DNA from: JBGLNJ01 sp041300525
Lineage (GTDB): Bacteria; Chloroflexota; Anaerolineae; Fen-1058
NCBI GenBank assembly: GCA_041300525.1
Contig: JBGLNJ010000001.1
Coordinates: forward strand, 558,001-622,000
Direction: 5' to 3'
DNA length: 64,000 nt
The position numbers were made by a program, and so were the translations under genes. Below, one piece after another: positions 1 to 7,738 of the stretch. The notes below the pieces were generated by a model. That model ran no database searches and was not told the origin of the DNA. It worked only from the letters and a program-made list of their open reading frames with translations. Each line of letters opens with the position of its first letter. Positions within the stretch are counted from its first letter, which is position 1.

Positions 1-173
1 ATCTGTGACACGACCATTTCCTTGCGTGACTGCGTGTAAGGGTCAGCTGTGCGGGAGATGCCCGGCGAAGGAGAAGCGAGATAGGCGACTGTTGGCGTCA
101 GCGCGGGCCGCGCAGTTCCGCAAGCGGCGAGCGCGATGACCAGCACACCTGGAACAATCCGGGAGGTCCGCAT
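1..173 (-). CDS. Lipoprotein with PIMT-like N-terminus (partial, cut by window edge)
   Basis: An ATG at 173 follows a strong GGAGGAG ribosome site and opens a frame that runs off the left edge after 57 codons. The N-terminus is a lipoprotein signal: Arg near the start, a hydrophobic stretch and the lipobox LAAC with Cys at residue 18. After a Pro/Ser/Thr-rich linker it reads DPYTQSRKEMVVSQ, which resembles the opening of protein-L-isoaspartate O-methyltransferases. I infer an exported PIMT-like enzyme, but the catalytic SAM motifs lie outside the window, so this is tentative. The longer frame over 43-252 on the same strand is only a shadow. Confidence 0.55.
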   Translation of the reverse strand, partial: MRTSRIVPGVLVIALAACGTARPALTPTVAYLASPSPGISRTADPYTQSRKEMVVSQ

Positions 174-252
174 GGTCTCCTCCGGCATCAAAAGCAGCCT
201 CACTTGCGCTCGCGTCCAACGTGATGCGTGAGAAAGGGCGGCTACGTTTCAT

Positions 253-720
253 TCAAGCGCCGACTTCCAGATAAACTTTTAGACTCTGCAAGGCGGCCTC
301 GAATACCTTGCGCATCTGACCGGGGAATCGGCCTAACCGATAAAGCCACACAGCGTTACCATAGTACGCCTCGCGAAGAGTGAGCAGTGCGCCTAGCTCG
401 GACGGCTTGAATTGACATGAGCGGATGACGATCACTTCAAGAGGGTAGCCTGTTTCCCATGCTACGGAAGCAGCCGGCTGTATCTCGGTGATAACCGCAG
501 TCCCGCTCCAGCGTCGAACAGGGAAGGGCAAGTCCATCGCCAATTCAAGCTGGGCGCCCAACGTCCATTCGGCGCCGGCTGTCCATTGCGCGGACTCGAT
601 CACTTTACACCAGCGCGGCCATTTGGTCACATCGGCGAACGTGGCCCAGAGCACGGACGGCGAGGCGGCAAAGTCGAGCGAGGCATAGGCTTGAGCGCGC
701 GGGCTTGCTTGTGGTGGCAT
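253..720 (-). CDS. SRPBCC-family (polyketide cyclase/START-like) protein
   Basis: This 155-residue protein has the pattern of the SRPBCC ligand-binding fold: an early S.D..ASP..LWATFADVTKWPRW motif, then alternating strands and a C-terminal amphipathic helix. Such proteins bind small hydrophobic ligands in the cytoplasm; the ligand cannot be predicted. I chose ATG 720 because AGGAGAAGAG lies directly upstream; the frame stays open to 825 without a better start. It stands alone, divergent from the creatininase-family gene. No catalytic residues can be assigned. Confidence 0.75.
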   Translation of the reverse strand: MPPQASPRAQAYASLDFAASPSVLWATFADVTKWPRWCKVIESAQWTAGAEWTLGAQLELAMDLPFPVRRWSGTAVITEIQPAASVAWETGYPLEVIVIRSCQFKPSELGALLTLREAYYGNAVWLYRLGRFPGQMRKVFEAALQSLKVYLEVGA

Positions 721-807
721 CTCTTCTCCTCTTGGGGGTATCAGAAAAATGTTCCGGGAGATGACTCGACCAGTCGGTCCTACGGGCACTGCCTTGATTC
801 TACCCGC

Positions 808-839
808 AACTTGTCTGCAAGTCAACTTGTCTGCAAGTC
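808..839. repeat. 16-bp tandem duplication, internally palindromic
   Basis: AACTTGTCTGCAAGTC occurs twice head to tail. Each unit can form a small hairpin (ACTTG / CAAGT). It lies between the divergent genes at 720 and 944. It may be a regulator site or simple slippage; the sequence does not decide. Confidence 0.7.
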
Positions 840-931
840 AACCGGGGGCAGGTTCCAGGCAAGCCGCCGGAAGCGCCCAGAATGTCACAGGCGACTTGCG
901 CGCCCCAGATGCCGTCTTGCCGCACCTGTGA

Positions 932-937
932 TACAAT
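932..937 (+). promoter_or_regulatory. -10 box placed for a leaderless transcript
   Basis: TACAAT ends six bases before the ATG at 944, so a start site at the usual distance would coincide with the start codon. No ribosome site is visible in the six bases, and no good -35 hexamer is seen. Two other genes here (27417 on minus, 52816) have the same spacing. Confidence 0.45.
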
Positions 938-943
938 GGGCGC

Positions 944-2056
944 ATGAACATCATCCACTATGACGAATTGACCTATCCCGAAATTGCCGCGCTGCCGCGC
1001 AAACTCTCGTTCGTGATTCCGCTTGGCAATGTGCCTAAACCCGATGCTCTGGCCCGTGCGCTGAAACGAGAACTGGGCCGCATACCAGACCAAGTTGTGA
1101 TGTTGCCTCCACTCCCTCCGGGCTGGAACGTCTCGCCAGCGATACTGCGACGTTTTCTCTCCACGTTGCGCGCCTCGCTCAGAGCACAGGGCTTTAGGAA
1201 AATCTCGGCACAGCCTGGCCCAAGCCAGACGAGCACGCGAAATCTCAAATCTCGGCGCAGCCCGCGAGTACGCGAAATCTCAAATCCGCAATCGCAAGTA
1301 GTGTTGATGGCGGTGGGGCACACCGAGCAGCACGGTTACCACTTGCCGCTTTCGACCGACACGCTCATCATTGACGCGATTGCGCGCGGCGCAGAAGAAG
1401 CGTTGCCGGACGTGATTCTCCGCGTGCCGACGCTGCCCTATGGCGTTTCGATGCACCGCGCGCAGTTCCCCGGCACGTTGTCGGTGAAGGGTCGCGCGTG
1501 GGAAGATTTTGTGCTGGAATCGGTGGGGTGGTTCGTGGAACGCGGGTTCGACAAATTCTATCTCATCAACGGGCACGGCGGGAATCATTCGTTCCTGGTC
1601 AACGCCGTCAAGTATGCGGGCGACCGCTGGCCGCACATTTTTTGCGCCACGTCGTTCCTGCACCTGACCGCATCGGGCTATAAGGAACTCCAACGCTTGC
1701 GCGAGTCCGTGTTCCCCGGCGGCGTCGGCCACGCGTGCGAATTGGAAACTTCGTACCTCCTGCACTTGCGCCCTGACCTGGTTCACCTGGAGCGCGCAGT
1801 GGACGAGACGGATTTCATCTCCACGCCGGAATACTATATGGACTGGATCGAGGGCGGCGCGCTCATCGCCAATCCTCCATGGACCGATGACACGCTCACC
1901 GGCGCGTATGGTCAGCCGTCGGTCGCCACAGCCGAAAAGGGGCGCGCGTGGTTAAAAGCCGCCATTGCTGAAAAGGTTGGGCACATCTACGAGATCATGG
2001 AACAGCAGCAGCGTCGGATGGCGCGCCGCGCCGCTCGCATGGAAAATATTGGATGA
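944..2056 (+). CDS. Creatininase-family amidohydrolase with an unusual N-terminal insertion
   Basis: The C-terminal 250 residues match the creatininase / creatinine amidohydrolase family, metal-dependent cytoplasmic amidases: VGHTEQHGYHLPLSTDT supplies metal-binding Glu, His and Asp, followed by a conserved NGHGGN. The substrate is unknown; relatives act on creatinine or on intermediates of flavin and mycofactocin pathways. In the family the N-terminal strand runs straight into the metal motif; here about 90 residues separate them. Residues about 88-120 are Arg/Ser-rich and encoded by repeated AATCTCAAAT and GCGAGTACGCG-type DNA that recurs in noncoding DNA near 29810, so part of the insertion looks like repeat invasion. 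Its stop overlaps the next start by four bases (ATGA). Confidence 0.8.
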   Translation: MNIIHYDELTYPEIAALPRKLSFVIPLGNVPKPDALARALKRELGRIPDQVVMLPPLPPGWNVSPAILRRFLSTLRASLRAQGFRKISAQPGPSQTSTRNLKSRRSPRVREISNPQSQVVLMAVGHTEQHGYHLPLSTDTLIIDAIARGAEEALPDVILRVPTLPYGVSMHRAQFPGTLSVKGRAWEDFVLESVGWFVERGFDKFYLINGHGGNHSFLVNAVKYAGDRWPHIFCATSFLHLTASGYKELQRLRESVFPGGVGHACELETSYLLHLRPDLVHLERAVDETDFISTPEYYMDWIEGGALIANPPWTDDTLTGAYGQPSVATAEKGRAWLKAAIAEKVGHIYEIMEQQQRRMARRAARMENIG

Positions 2057-2439
2057 TCCCTTTCACCCAGCTTGACCGCGCCTCGTTCGAGGCCCTGGTG
2101 GTCGAATCGCTCGACTCACTGCCGGATCATTTTCGAGAGAAACTCGACAACGTCGAGGTCGTCGTCGAGCCGTATGCCGATCAACAGACGTTGCGCCTGG
2201 CGGGCGTCAAGAACCCGATGCAGTTGCTCGGCTTTTATCACGGCATTCCGCTCACCGAGCGGAGCCACGGTTACACGCTCGTCCTGCCGGACAAGATCAG
2301 CATCTACCAACGCCCCATCGAGCATGTTTGCCACACGCCCGAAGCGATCCGCGCCCAGGTGCGGCGCACCGTGTTGCACGAGTTGGCTCATCATTTTGGC
2401 ATCAGCGATGACCGTCTGCGCGAGCTGGGTGTGTACTAA
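2053..2439 (+). CDS. Small zincin-like metallopeptidase family protein
   Basis: This 128-residue protein carries a HELAHHFGISDDRL zinc-binding motif (HExxH plus a downstream Asp) near its C-terminus, as in the short possible-zinc-metallopeptidase (DUF1025-type) family. Proteins of this size are cytoplasmic minimal zincins of unknown substrate. The start overlaps the creatininase stop by ATGA, so the two are probably translationally coupled. No signal peptide is present. Confidence 0.85.
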   Translation: MIPFTQLDRASFEALVVESLDSLPDHFREKLDNVEVVVEPYADQQTLRLAGVKNPMQLLGFYHGIPLTERSHGYTLVLPDKISIYQRPIEHVCHTPEAIRAQVRRTVLHELAHHFGISDDRLRELGVY

Positions 2440-2593
2440 ATCTCAAATGCAAAGTCATGCGCTTGCCACGCCCAATGAAGCGTGCTATACTTTCGCGCAA
2501 TTACGTCAATCGGCGCAGGGCCATCTGATTTTGACAATGTGAGCGAACGGACTAGAATTGTCGCCATGTCGCGCCAATAGGATATTGCTCATA

Positions 2594-2623
2594 TTGTGTA
2601 AAGCCCTTTTCTTATGGTATACT
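2594..2623 (+). promoter_or_regulatory. Promoter of the GlmL/DUF6754 operon
   Basis: TTGTGT (2594-2599), an 18-base spacer and TATACT (2618-2623). The GTG start at 2631 is seven bases after the -10 box, which would give a leaderless or near-leaderless mRNA. It is the only good promoter seen ahead of the operon at 2.6-10.8 kb. Confidence 0.5.
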
Positions 2624-2630
2624 TGCCGCT

Positions 2631-2897
2631 GTGGACGACACTCGGCGTGAGCAGTTGATCGGTGAATGGGCGGCGCGATTAGAACGATGGGGGATGGCGC
2701 CCATCGCGCCAATTTTGATGCAGACGCTCCAGCCGCTGGGGTTCGTCGGCAGCCAGTTGGTGTTATTCGGGCAACCGCTTCTGACCTTGTTTGCCGACGC
2801 CCAATCGTTTGAGGAATTGTCATCTTTGCTGGATGATCCGGACGCGCTCGACCAGATTGAGCGCCGTTTGACCGACGCAGAGAACCACGCCTCATAG
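2631..2897 (+). CDS. Hypothetical 88-residue acidic protein, first gene of the membrane operon
   Basis: I do not recognise this family. The protein is short and largely helical, with an N-terminal amphipathic segment and an acidic C-terminus (SFEELSSLLDDPDALDQIE). No transmembrane helix or metal motif is evident. It begins with GTG just after a good -10 box and ends 13 bases before the DUF6754-like gene, so it is probably the first gene of the operon. The reading frame is reliable because the following genes are tightly packed, but no function can be given. Confidence 0.6.
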   Translation: MDDTRREQLIGEWAARLERWGMAPIAPILMQTLQPLGFVGSQLVLFGQPLLTLFADAQSFEELSSLLDDPDALDQIERRLTDAENHAS

Positions 2898-2910
2898 GGG
2901 GGCAACCTCA

Positions 2911-3687
2911 ATGTCCATGGATCTTGTGCAGGGAGCTGCTCCTCCGTTGATCTTGATAGTGTTTATAGTTTCTATCATCATCTTCGGAGGGAGCGCATTA
3001 TTTGCCCGCCGTCGTCCCGCTCTGCGTCCGCTGTCCGGGTTCACGTCGTTGCCCGGACAACTGAGCCAGGTGATCGAGGAGGGACAGAGCCTGCATCTCG
3101 CTCTGGGCGCTGGCGGTGTGGGCGGCAGCGATACGGCCACGACCCTGGCCGGGCTGGCTGTGCTGGAAGGCCTCTCGGAAGAATCCGCTGCTACCGATGT
3201 CCCGCCCACGGTGACGGTGGCAGACCCCACGACTTTGGTGATGGCGCAAGATGTTCTCCGCCGCGCCTATATCCAACAAGGCAATGCAGCCGGACTCGAT
3301 TTTCGTTCGGTGCGCTATGTGGCCGCTTCCCCTCTGCCTTATGCCGCCAGTGTGATGGATCTCTTGTCCAACGAAGAAACCTCGACGAGCGTGATGGCCG
3401 GTGTGTTTGGACCCGAGTCCGCCTTTATCGCCGAAGAAGGTTCACGGCAAGGGCTGATCCAGGTGGCGGGCGTGGCGGATCTGACCTCGCAGGCTGTGTT
3501 GTACCCCTCGGTCAATCACCTGGCGATCGGCGAAGAGCTGTACGCGGCCGGCGCTTATCTCAGCGCCAAGCCGGCGAGCGTTGGCAGCTTGCTGGCGCAA
3601 GACGTCATCCGGCTGATTCTGATCAGCATCATTGGTGTGGTTGGATTCGCCAAATTCTTGGAGATACTTTTCAGAGGCGCGCCCTAA
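2911..3687 (+). CDS. Membrane-anchored DUF6754-like protein
   Basis: This 258-residue protein has an N-terminal transmembrane helix (about residues 12-32), a soluble domain of about 180 residues rich in Ala/Gly/Thr, and a second hydrophobic helix at the C-terminus. The central text (SLHLALGAGGVGGSDTATTLAGL, FGPESAFIAEEG) is what I associate with the DUF6754 family of Chloroflexota and some archaea, whose function is not known. The gene shares the A of its TAA stop with the next ATG (TAATG). It is probably part of a membrane complex with its neighbours. Confidence 0.65.
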   Translation: MSMDLVQGAAPPLILIVFIVSIIIFGGSALFARRRPALRPLSGFTSLPGQLSQVIEEGQSLHLALGAGGVGGSDTATTLAGLAVLEGLSEESAATDVPPTVTVADPTTLVMAQDVLRRAYIQQGNAAGLDFRSVRYVAASPLPYAASVMDLLSNEETSTSVMAGVFGPESAFIAEEGSRQGLIQVAGVADLTSQAVLYPSVNHLAIGEELYAAGAYLSAKPASVGSLLAQDVIRLILISIIGVVGFAKFLEILFRGAP

Positions 3688-4370
3688 TGAAGCGATTTGT
3701 CACTGCCATCATTCCACCTGCGATCATAATGCTTGTCGGCTGGGTCACGCTGGTGACGTACCTGTGGCCTGCCTTGGCAGGGGCGCGCGCCTTGCTCGTC
3801 GAGTTGGCCGTCATTGTGGCCGCGTTTGCCATGCTCCCCGGCGTTATCAGTGTGATGCACGTCCACGGGACGAATATCATCCGAGGCCGTGGACGGTTCT
3901 ATAGTTTAGTGTTGCTCTTTACCTTTGTGATCGTGCTGCTGTTGTCCGGCCTGGATGTGGCGCTGTCGGCCAATCGGGTCACTGGAGAAGCGCTGGCTCA
4001 ACAAGCCATGTCGGGTGTGGTGATGACGCATGTGTACGAATATGTCTTGATCCCGATTCAGGCTTCGCTGACTGCGCTGCTGCCGTTCTTTCTGGCTTTT
4101 GCCGCCTATCGTACGCTGCGGATACGCCGCACCGTCGGTTCGACGTTGGGCGCGGTGGTGTTCCTGGTCACGGCCATGGTGGTCTTGTTGGGGCAAGCGC
4201 CTCTATTTCACTTGCCCGAGTTGGATAGTGGGCTGATTGCCGCGCGCGAATGGATTATGCGTGTGCCGGCGATGGCCGGCATGCGCGGGATTTTGTTGGG
4301 TGTGGCGCTGGGCATCATCGCCACGGCGCTGCGTGTGCTCATTGGGGCGGATCGCCCATCGAGTGACTGA
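3687..4370 (+). CDS. Polytopic membrane protein of unknown function
   Basis: The 227-residue product has about six or seven hydrophobic helices (from about residues 7, 36, 70, 112, 151 and 199) with short charged loops and no soluble domain. I do not recognise a named family. Its start and stop both overlap neighbours by one base (TAATG upstream, TGATG downstream), so it is translated together with the DUF6754-like and zinc-ribbon genes. It is probably an integral subunit of the same assembly. Confidence 0.7.
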   Translation: MKRFVTAIIPPAIIMLVGWVTLVTYLWPALAGARALLVELAVIVAAFAMLPGVISVMHVHGTNIIRGRGRFYSLVLLFTFVIVLLLSGLDVALSANRVTGEALAQQAMSGVVMTHVYEYVLIPIQASLTALLPFFLAFAAYRTLRIRRTVGSTLGAVVFLVTAMVVLLGQAPLFHLPELDSGLIAAREWIMRVPAMAGMRGILLGVALGIIATALRVLIGADRPSSD

Positions 4371-7051
4371 TGATTCACTGTGCAAGTTGCGGAGCAGCCA
4401 ATCGAGACGCCGGCCGGTTTTGCAGTGAATGTGGCGCGGCACTGCCCTCGGCGGCAGGGTTGCGCTGCCCGATGTGCGGCGTGATGAACCCGCCGGGCAA
4501 TGTCTTTTGTGACTCGTGCGGCGCGCGAGTGACGCCGATGACGGCAGCCAGCCCGGAGTCCAAACCTTCCGAGACGACCGTCGTCAAAAAAGGACTGTCT
4601 TTGCCCACGAAACCCAGTAGAGAACTGCCAGCGACTGGTTCTGCTCCTGCTGCCCGTGAGCGCGCTCCGCGTACGCCACCCACTCCCACGCCGCCACCAG
4701 CGCACGCGGAGAGTGCGTCGCCCGGCGAATCTGATGATTGGTTGAGCCGCTTGCGCGGGACACTGCCAAGCGAACAACCTGCCGACATCCAACCGCGTGC
4801 GGACGAAAGCGCGCCGGACTGGATGCGCGATTTGGGAAGCGAACCGGCTGTGCAAAGCGCACAGGCTATCTCGCCAGTGTTCGACTTGGCCGCTCGGCTG
4901 GGCGGTGTGGCACCTTCAGAGCCAGTTCCAACACCGGTAGAGCCCGAGTCGCCAGACTGGATTGCCCGGCTGGGAACGCCGTCAGCCAAACCGCCTGCGC
5001 CAGCCACACCGTCCGCTGAAGCTGAGGTTCCCGATTGGCTCAAACCACCCGCTGCGCGTCCAACGCCCACGTCAGCCGCTGAAGCCGAGGTTCCCGATTG
5101 GCTCAAGCCACCCGCTGCGCGTCCAGCGCCCACGTCAGCCGCTGAAGCCGAGGTTCCCGATTGGCTCAAGCCGCCCGCTGCGCGTCCAGCGCCCACGTCA
5201 GCCGCTGAAGCTGAGATTCCCGATTGGCTCAAGCAGCCGCCTCCATCGCCGGTTGAGGCCGAGGCGTCGGAGTGGCTGTCTCAACTTGCTCCAACACCGA
5301 CGATCACAGAGCCTTTCGCGTCGCCTGTTGAAACCGAGGTGCCGGACTGGCTTGCGCAATTACCCTCGGCGGCTGTGGTGGCCACACCTTCGGCTCCCGC
5401 CGTGCTGCCTGTTGAACCCGAGGCGCCGGACTGGCTTTCGCAACTTGCGCCATCTGCAATCGAGGAGCCTTCTGCGCCGGCCGAGTCGCCGCCCGCGTAC
5501 ACGCGAACGACGATTCCGCTGGTTCTATCCGAGCCTGAAGCTGTGCCCTCCATAGAGTCCGAGGCGCCCGATTGGCTCGCGCAGATGTCGCCGCTGGCAG
5601 TTGCGCCAGAGCCGCAGCTTTCACCTGTTGCCAAGCCGGCCAAACCTGGCCCGGCCTTGCTTGGCGAACCGGGATCTGAACCAGAAGAAACTCCAGCGTG
5701 GCTTGCCGATATGGGCGCTCCCGGGCCTGCGCCAGCCGCGCCAGTGCTGACCGAGATGCCGGATTGGCTCAAAGAGTTGGAGGCCAAACCTTCGCCTGTT
5801 CCATCCGAGTTAGAGACCGAATCGCCATCACCATTCGCCGAACCTGTGACGTTGCCCCCCGGCGAAATGCCGGCGTGGCTGCAAGATCTCAAGCCGGCTG
5901 AGGCCGTCGCTCCAACTACGGGAGTGTTGGCAGGAGCGCCTATGCCCCCGGCCCTGGGCGAAGGCGGTTTGGTCGCAGCGCAGCTTCCGTCATGGTTACA
6001 GGGGCTTGGCCCCAAAGAGCCAGTCGCCGTTGCTGCCCCCAAAGTTAAAGAGGAACCCGCCGAGACAGAAGGCATCCTGGCCGGAGTGCGTGGCGTACTG
6101 CCTGTGGCTCCCATTGCATTGCAGATGTCGGGCGCAGGCCTTTCGATGTCTCCCGAAATCCCGGCGGGTGATCTGGCGGGCGCTGGCGCGCTACAAGAAC
6201 TGCTCGCGCGCGGAATGACGGCTGTCGTCCGGCGCGAAGGCGAAAGCCGCGCACGCAGGGAGGGCAAGGTCTGGCGCGGGTTTGTCTTGCTCTTTATTGC
6301 GTTCGCCGTCATCGTCCCCTTGGTGCTCGGTTCGGGCTTGAGCCTGGTCAGCGCGCCCTCGCTTCCGAAAGCCGGCGACGATATGTACACAAGCATCGAG
6401 GGGCTTGCGCCGGGCGCTCAGGTGCTGGTGGCGTTCGACTATGACGCGAGTCAAGCGCCGGAGATGGATGTGCTCGCTCGCGTGGTGATGCGTCACTTGA
6501 TTGCCCGCCAGGCGCACATCGAGGTCGTGAGCCTGTACCCTGCCGGCCCGGCGGTGGCGCAAGCCGTGATCAATAGCACGGCTTTTATCACGCCACCGGT
6601 CAAAGTGGATCTAGTCAACCGGGGCTACGTGCCAGGGCAGGCTACGGCAGTCGCGTCCCTGGTTGCCGAGGCCAAGTCTTTGGTGGTGATCGAGCTGGCC
6701 GCGACGCCGGACACATTGCGTTGGTGGGTCGAGCAAATGACGGGACGCCCGCAGACATTGTTGGCCGGGGTCAGCGCCTCAGTTGAGCCGGTGGCGCAGC
6801 CCTACGCGGCCAGCCCGCAGCTCAAAGGCTTGATCGCCGGCGTCCCGGGCGCGATCGCTTATCAGTTCAGACTGCGCGGCACGTTGCCCCAGAACGAGCA
6901 ACACGCGGAGCGTCCGGCCGATCTGCTGGTCCCGCTGAACTCTATCGCCGTGGCGAACGTGGCACTCGTATTCGTCATAATTGTTGGCGGGGTGATTCAG
7001 CTCTTGTCGGGTCGCGGATCTCCTTCGGGGGATGGGCGGAGGCGCGGATGA
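4370..7051 (+). CDS. Double zinc-ribbon protein with about 15 Trp-Leu repeats and membrane-anchored C-terminal domain
   Basis: The 893-residue protein opens with two zinc ribbons (four CxxC pairs within the first 60 residues). Residues about 70-590 are a low-complexity Pro/Ala/Glu linker punctuated by about 15 copies of a short motif of the form PDWLxxL (also PAWLxxL, PDWIxxL, SEWLSQL). A transmembrane helix follows at about residue 640, then a soluble domain of about 200 residues and a C-terminal helix. Three copies of the motif lie in an exact 63-bp tandem repeat. The repeats look like linear docking peptides, so I infer a scaffold binding several copies of a partner at the membrane. It overlaps the next gene by ATGA. 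Confidence 0.7.
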   Translation: MIHCASCGAANRDAGRFCSECGAALPSAAGLRCPMCGVMNPPGNVFCDSCGARVTPMTAASPESKPSETTVVKKGLSLPTKPSRELPATGSAPAARERAPRTPPTPTPPPAHAESASPGESDDWLSRLRGTLPSEQPADIQPRADESAPDWMRDLGSEPAVQSAQAISPVFDLAARLGGVAPSEPVPTPVEPESPDWIARLGTPSAKPPAPATPSAEAEVPDWLKPPAARPTPTSAAEAEVPDWLKPPAARPAPTSAAEAEVPDWLKPPAARPAPTSAAEAEIPDWLKQPPPSPVEAEASEWLSQLAPTPTITEPFASPVETEVPDWLAQLPSAAVVATPSAPAVLPVEPEAPDWLSQLAPSAIEEPSAPAESPPAYTRTTIPLVLSEPEAVPSIESEAPDWLAQMSPLAVAPEPQLSPVAKPAKPGPALLGEPGSEPEETPAWLADMGAPGPAPAAPVLTEMPDWLKELEAKPSPVPSELETESPSPFAEPVTLPPGEMPAWLQDLKPAEAVAPTTGVLAGAPMPPALGEGGLVAAQLPSWLQGLGPKEPVAVAAPKVKEEPAETEGILAGVRGVLPVAPIALQMSGAGLSMSPEIPAGDLAGAGALQELLARGMTAVVRREGESRARREGKVWRGFVLLFIAFAVIVPLVLGSGLSLVSAPSLPKAGDDMYTSIEGLAPGAQVLVAFDYDASQAPEMDVLARVVMRHLIARQAHIEVVSLYPAGPAVAQAVINSTAFITPPVKVDLVNRGYVPGQATAVASLVAEAKSLVVIELAATPDTLRWWVEQMTGRPQTLLAGVSASVEPVAQPYAASPQLKGLIAGVPGAIAYQFRLRGTLPQNEQHAERPADLLVPLNSIAVANVALVFVIIVGGVIQLLSGRGSPSGDGRRRG
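5024..5236 (+). repeat. 63-bp tandem coding repeat (about 3.4 copies)
   Basis: The unit encodes 21 residues beginning E-V-P-D-W-L-K-P-P and ending A-A-E-A. Copies begin at 5024, 5087 and 5150, followed by a diverged partial copy from 5213. Near-identical DNA shows recent expansion within a linker that already uses the PDWL motif. Confidence 0.85.
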
Positions 7052-7731
7052 TCCCTTCCGACGCGATGATTAATCTGGCTGGGACGGTTGTCGCCGCCTT
7101 TCTGACAGTGTGTGTGTTCAGCTACCTCCTGGGAAACAATTTCCTTTATCGCTTGGCCCTGCACATCTTGATCGGAGCGGGGATAGCGTATGCCGTTGTC
7201 GTGGCCCTGAGCACTCTGTATACCCATGTCTGGTTGCGGTGGGTGGAGGCTCCTGTCGATAACCAAGCGGCGGTCAGGGGCTTTGTTTTGTCGGGTGTGG
7301 TACTGGGAGTGTTGTTGCTGTTCAAGGTCAGTCGTCGGACTTCCGGGTTGGGCAACATTTCCACCGGTTATCTGGTCGGCGTGGGGCTGGGCGTGGCCGC
7401 CGGCGGCGCGTTGACGGGCACGCTGGTCGCGCAAAGCATCGCCGCCGCGACATCTACGGGCACGGATGCTTGGTCATTCTTGTTCGGATTGGTTGGTACA
7501 CTGACAGTGTTGATCTCGTTCACGTTCACGGCCACGTGGCGCAGAGGACCTTTGAAGGCGGTGGCGCGGTTCGTACAGGGCCTGTCAGCGGTCGGACGCT
7601 TTTTCTTGTACGTGGCGCTGGGCGCAACCTTTGCCGGTGTGTACGTGGCGAGCGTGTCGGTCCTCATCGGGCGGGTGCAATTCTTTGTGCCCTTGGTGGC
7701 GGCCGTGCTGAAATACTTTGGGATCGAGTAG
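7048..7731 (+). CDS. Polytopic membrane protein of unknown function
   Basis: This 227-residue protein has about six hydrophobic helices with short Arg/Lys loops (VSRRT, TWRRG) and a C-terminal hydrophobic hairpin. No named family is recognised. It resembles the gene at 3687 in size and helix number, and may be a diverged partner. It overlaps the zinc-ribbon gene by four bases and ends eight bases before the ATG of the GlmL-like ATPase. Confidence 0.7.
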   Translation: MIPSDAMINLAGTVVAAFLTVCVFSYLLGNNFLYRLALHILIGAGIAYAVVVALSTLYTHVWLRWVEAPVDNQAAVRGFVLSGVVLGVLLLFKVSRRTSGLGNISTGYLVGVGLGVAAGGALTGTLVAQSIAAATSTGTDAWSFLFGLVGTLTVLISFTFTATWRRGPLKAVARFVQGLSAVGRFFLYVALGATFAGVYVASVSVLIGRVQFFVPLVAAVLKYFGIE

Positions 7732-7738
7732 CTCATCC

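Noticed and set aside
5024..5236. 63-bp repeats as a CRISPR array
   Set aside because: Repeats are contiguous without spacers and keep a coding frame.
4375..6396. Long minus-strand frames opposite the zinc-ribbon gene
   Set aside because: Ser/Gly-rich shadows produced by the Pro/Ala codons of the real gene; no ribosome sites.
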